Shown here piece by piece: positions 12,987-13,036 of a stretch of 13,036 bases of DNA (its first letter is position 1; each line of letters begins with the position of its first letter). This DNA is from Pseudomonadota bacterium (GTDB lineage Bacteria > Pseudomonadota > Gammaproteobacteria > Burkholderiales > Burkholderiaceae_C), in assembly GCA_023396625.1 (NCBI GenBank), contig JAEWVY010000138.1:1-13036 (forward strand). Direction: 5' to 3'. The notes below the pieces were generated by a model. The model was given only the letters and a program-made list of their open reading frames with translations, was not told the DNA's origin and did no database searches. Made by a program: the position numbers and the translations under genes.

Positions 12987-13036
12987 GGGAAGGATCGTGT
13001 GGAACTATGAAATCAGGAGCATGAAGTGACCATTTC

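Overview
The window comes from a GC-rich Gram-negative bacterium. It is most likely a betaproteobacterium of the order Burkholderiales, close to the Alcaligenaceae (Bordetella/Castellaniella-like). This is judged from the protein sequences (NrdB opening MLTWDED, the PilS/PilR type, a lysine/alanine-rich histone H1-like protein) and from the gene order, not from a database search. All ten protein-coding genes are conserved housekeeping or cell-envelope genes. I see no mobile element, CRISPR array, tRNA, rRNA or prophage gene.

Layout, left to right. (1) 1-56, minus: the first codons of a histone H1-like protein, cut by the window edge. (2) 242-4426, minus: nrdA then nrdB, a class Ia ribonucleotide reductase. 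NrdA carries two N-terminal ATP-cones. The genes are separated by 99 nt holding a strong hairpin just after the nrdA stop. (3) 4427-4830: a 404-nt gene-free stretch with two good NrdR boxes 32 bp apart (the nrdA control region), a plus-strand terminator-like site and a minus-strand hairpin downstream of ampD. (4) 4831-9713, minus: five packed genes, transcribed in the order cytochrome-c-assembly-like (CcsA/YpjD type) membrane protein, 76-aa PP0621-type zinc-ribbon membrane protein, pilS, pilR, ampD. Junctions are a 4-nt overlap, 0 nt, 8 nt and a 14-nt overlap, so this is almost certainly one operon. (5) 9804-11617, plus: ffh (SRP GTPase), followed immediately by a gamma-glutamylcyclotransferase-fold protein. 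(6) 11634-12986, minus: miaB, convergent with the previous gene.

How the genes work together. NrdA and NrdB form the aerobic reductase that makes dNTPs. The paired NrdR boxes predict repression by NrdR when dATP is high. PilS and PilR form a membrane sensor kinase / sigma-54 activator pair that controls type IV pilus genes elsewhere in the genome. AmpD recycles cell-wall muropeptides in the cytoplasm. Ffh targets membrane proteins such as PilS and the CcsA-like protein to the inner membrane. MiaB modifies tRNA position 37.

I did not find a clearly new multi-gene system. The places most worth a second look are the non-coding elements of the nrd locus (paired NrdR boxes, intercistronic hairpin, possible divergent small RNA), the degenerate ATP-binding G1 box of PilS, and the uncharacterised zinc-ribbon and CcsA-like proteins co-transcribed with pilSR and ampD.
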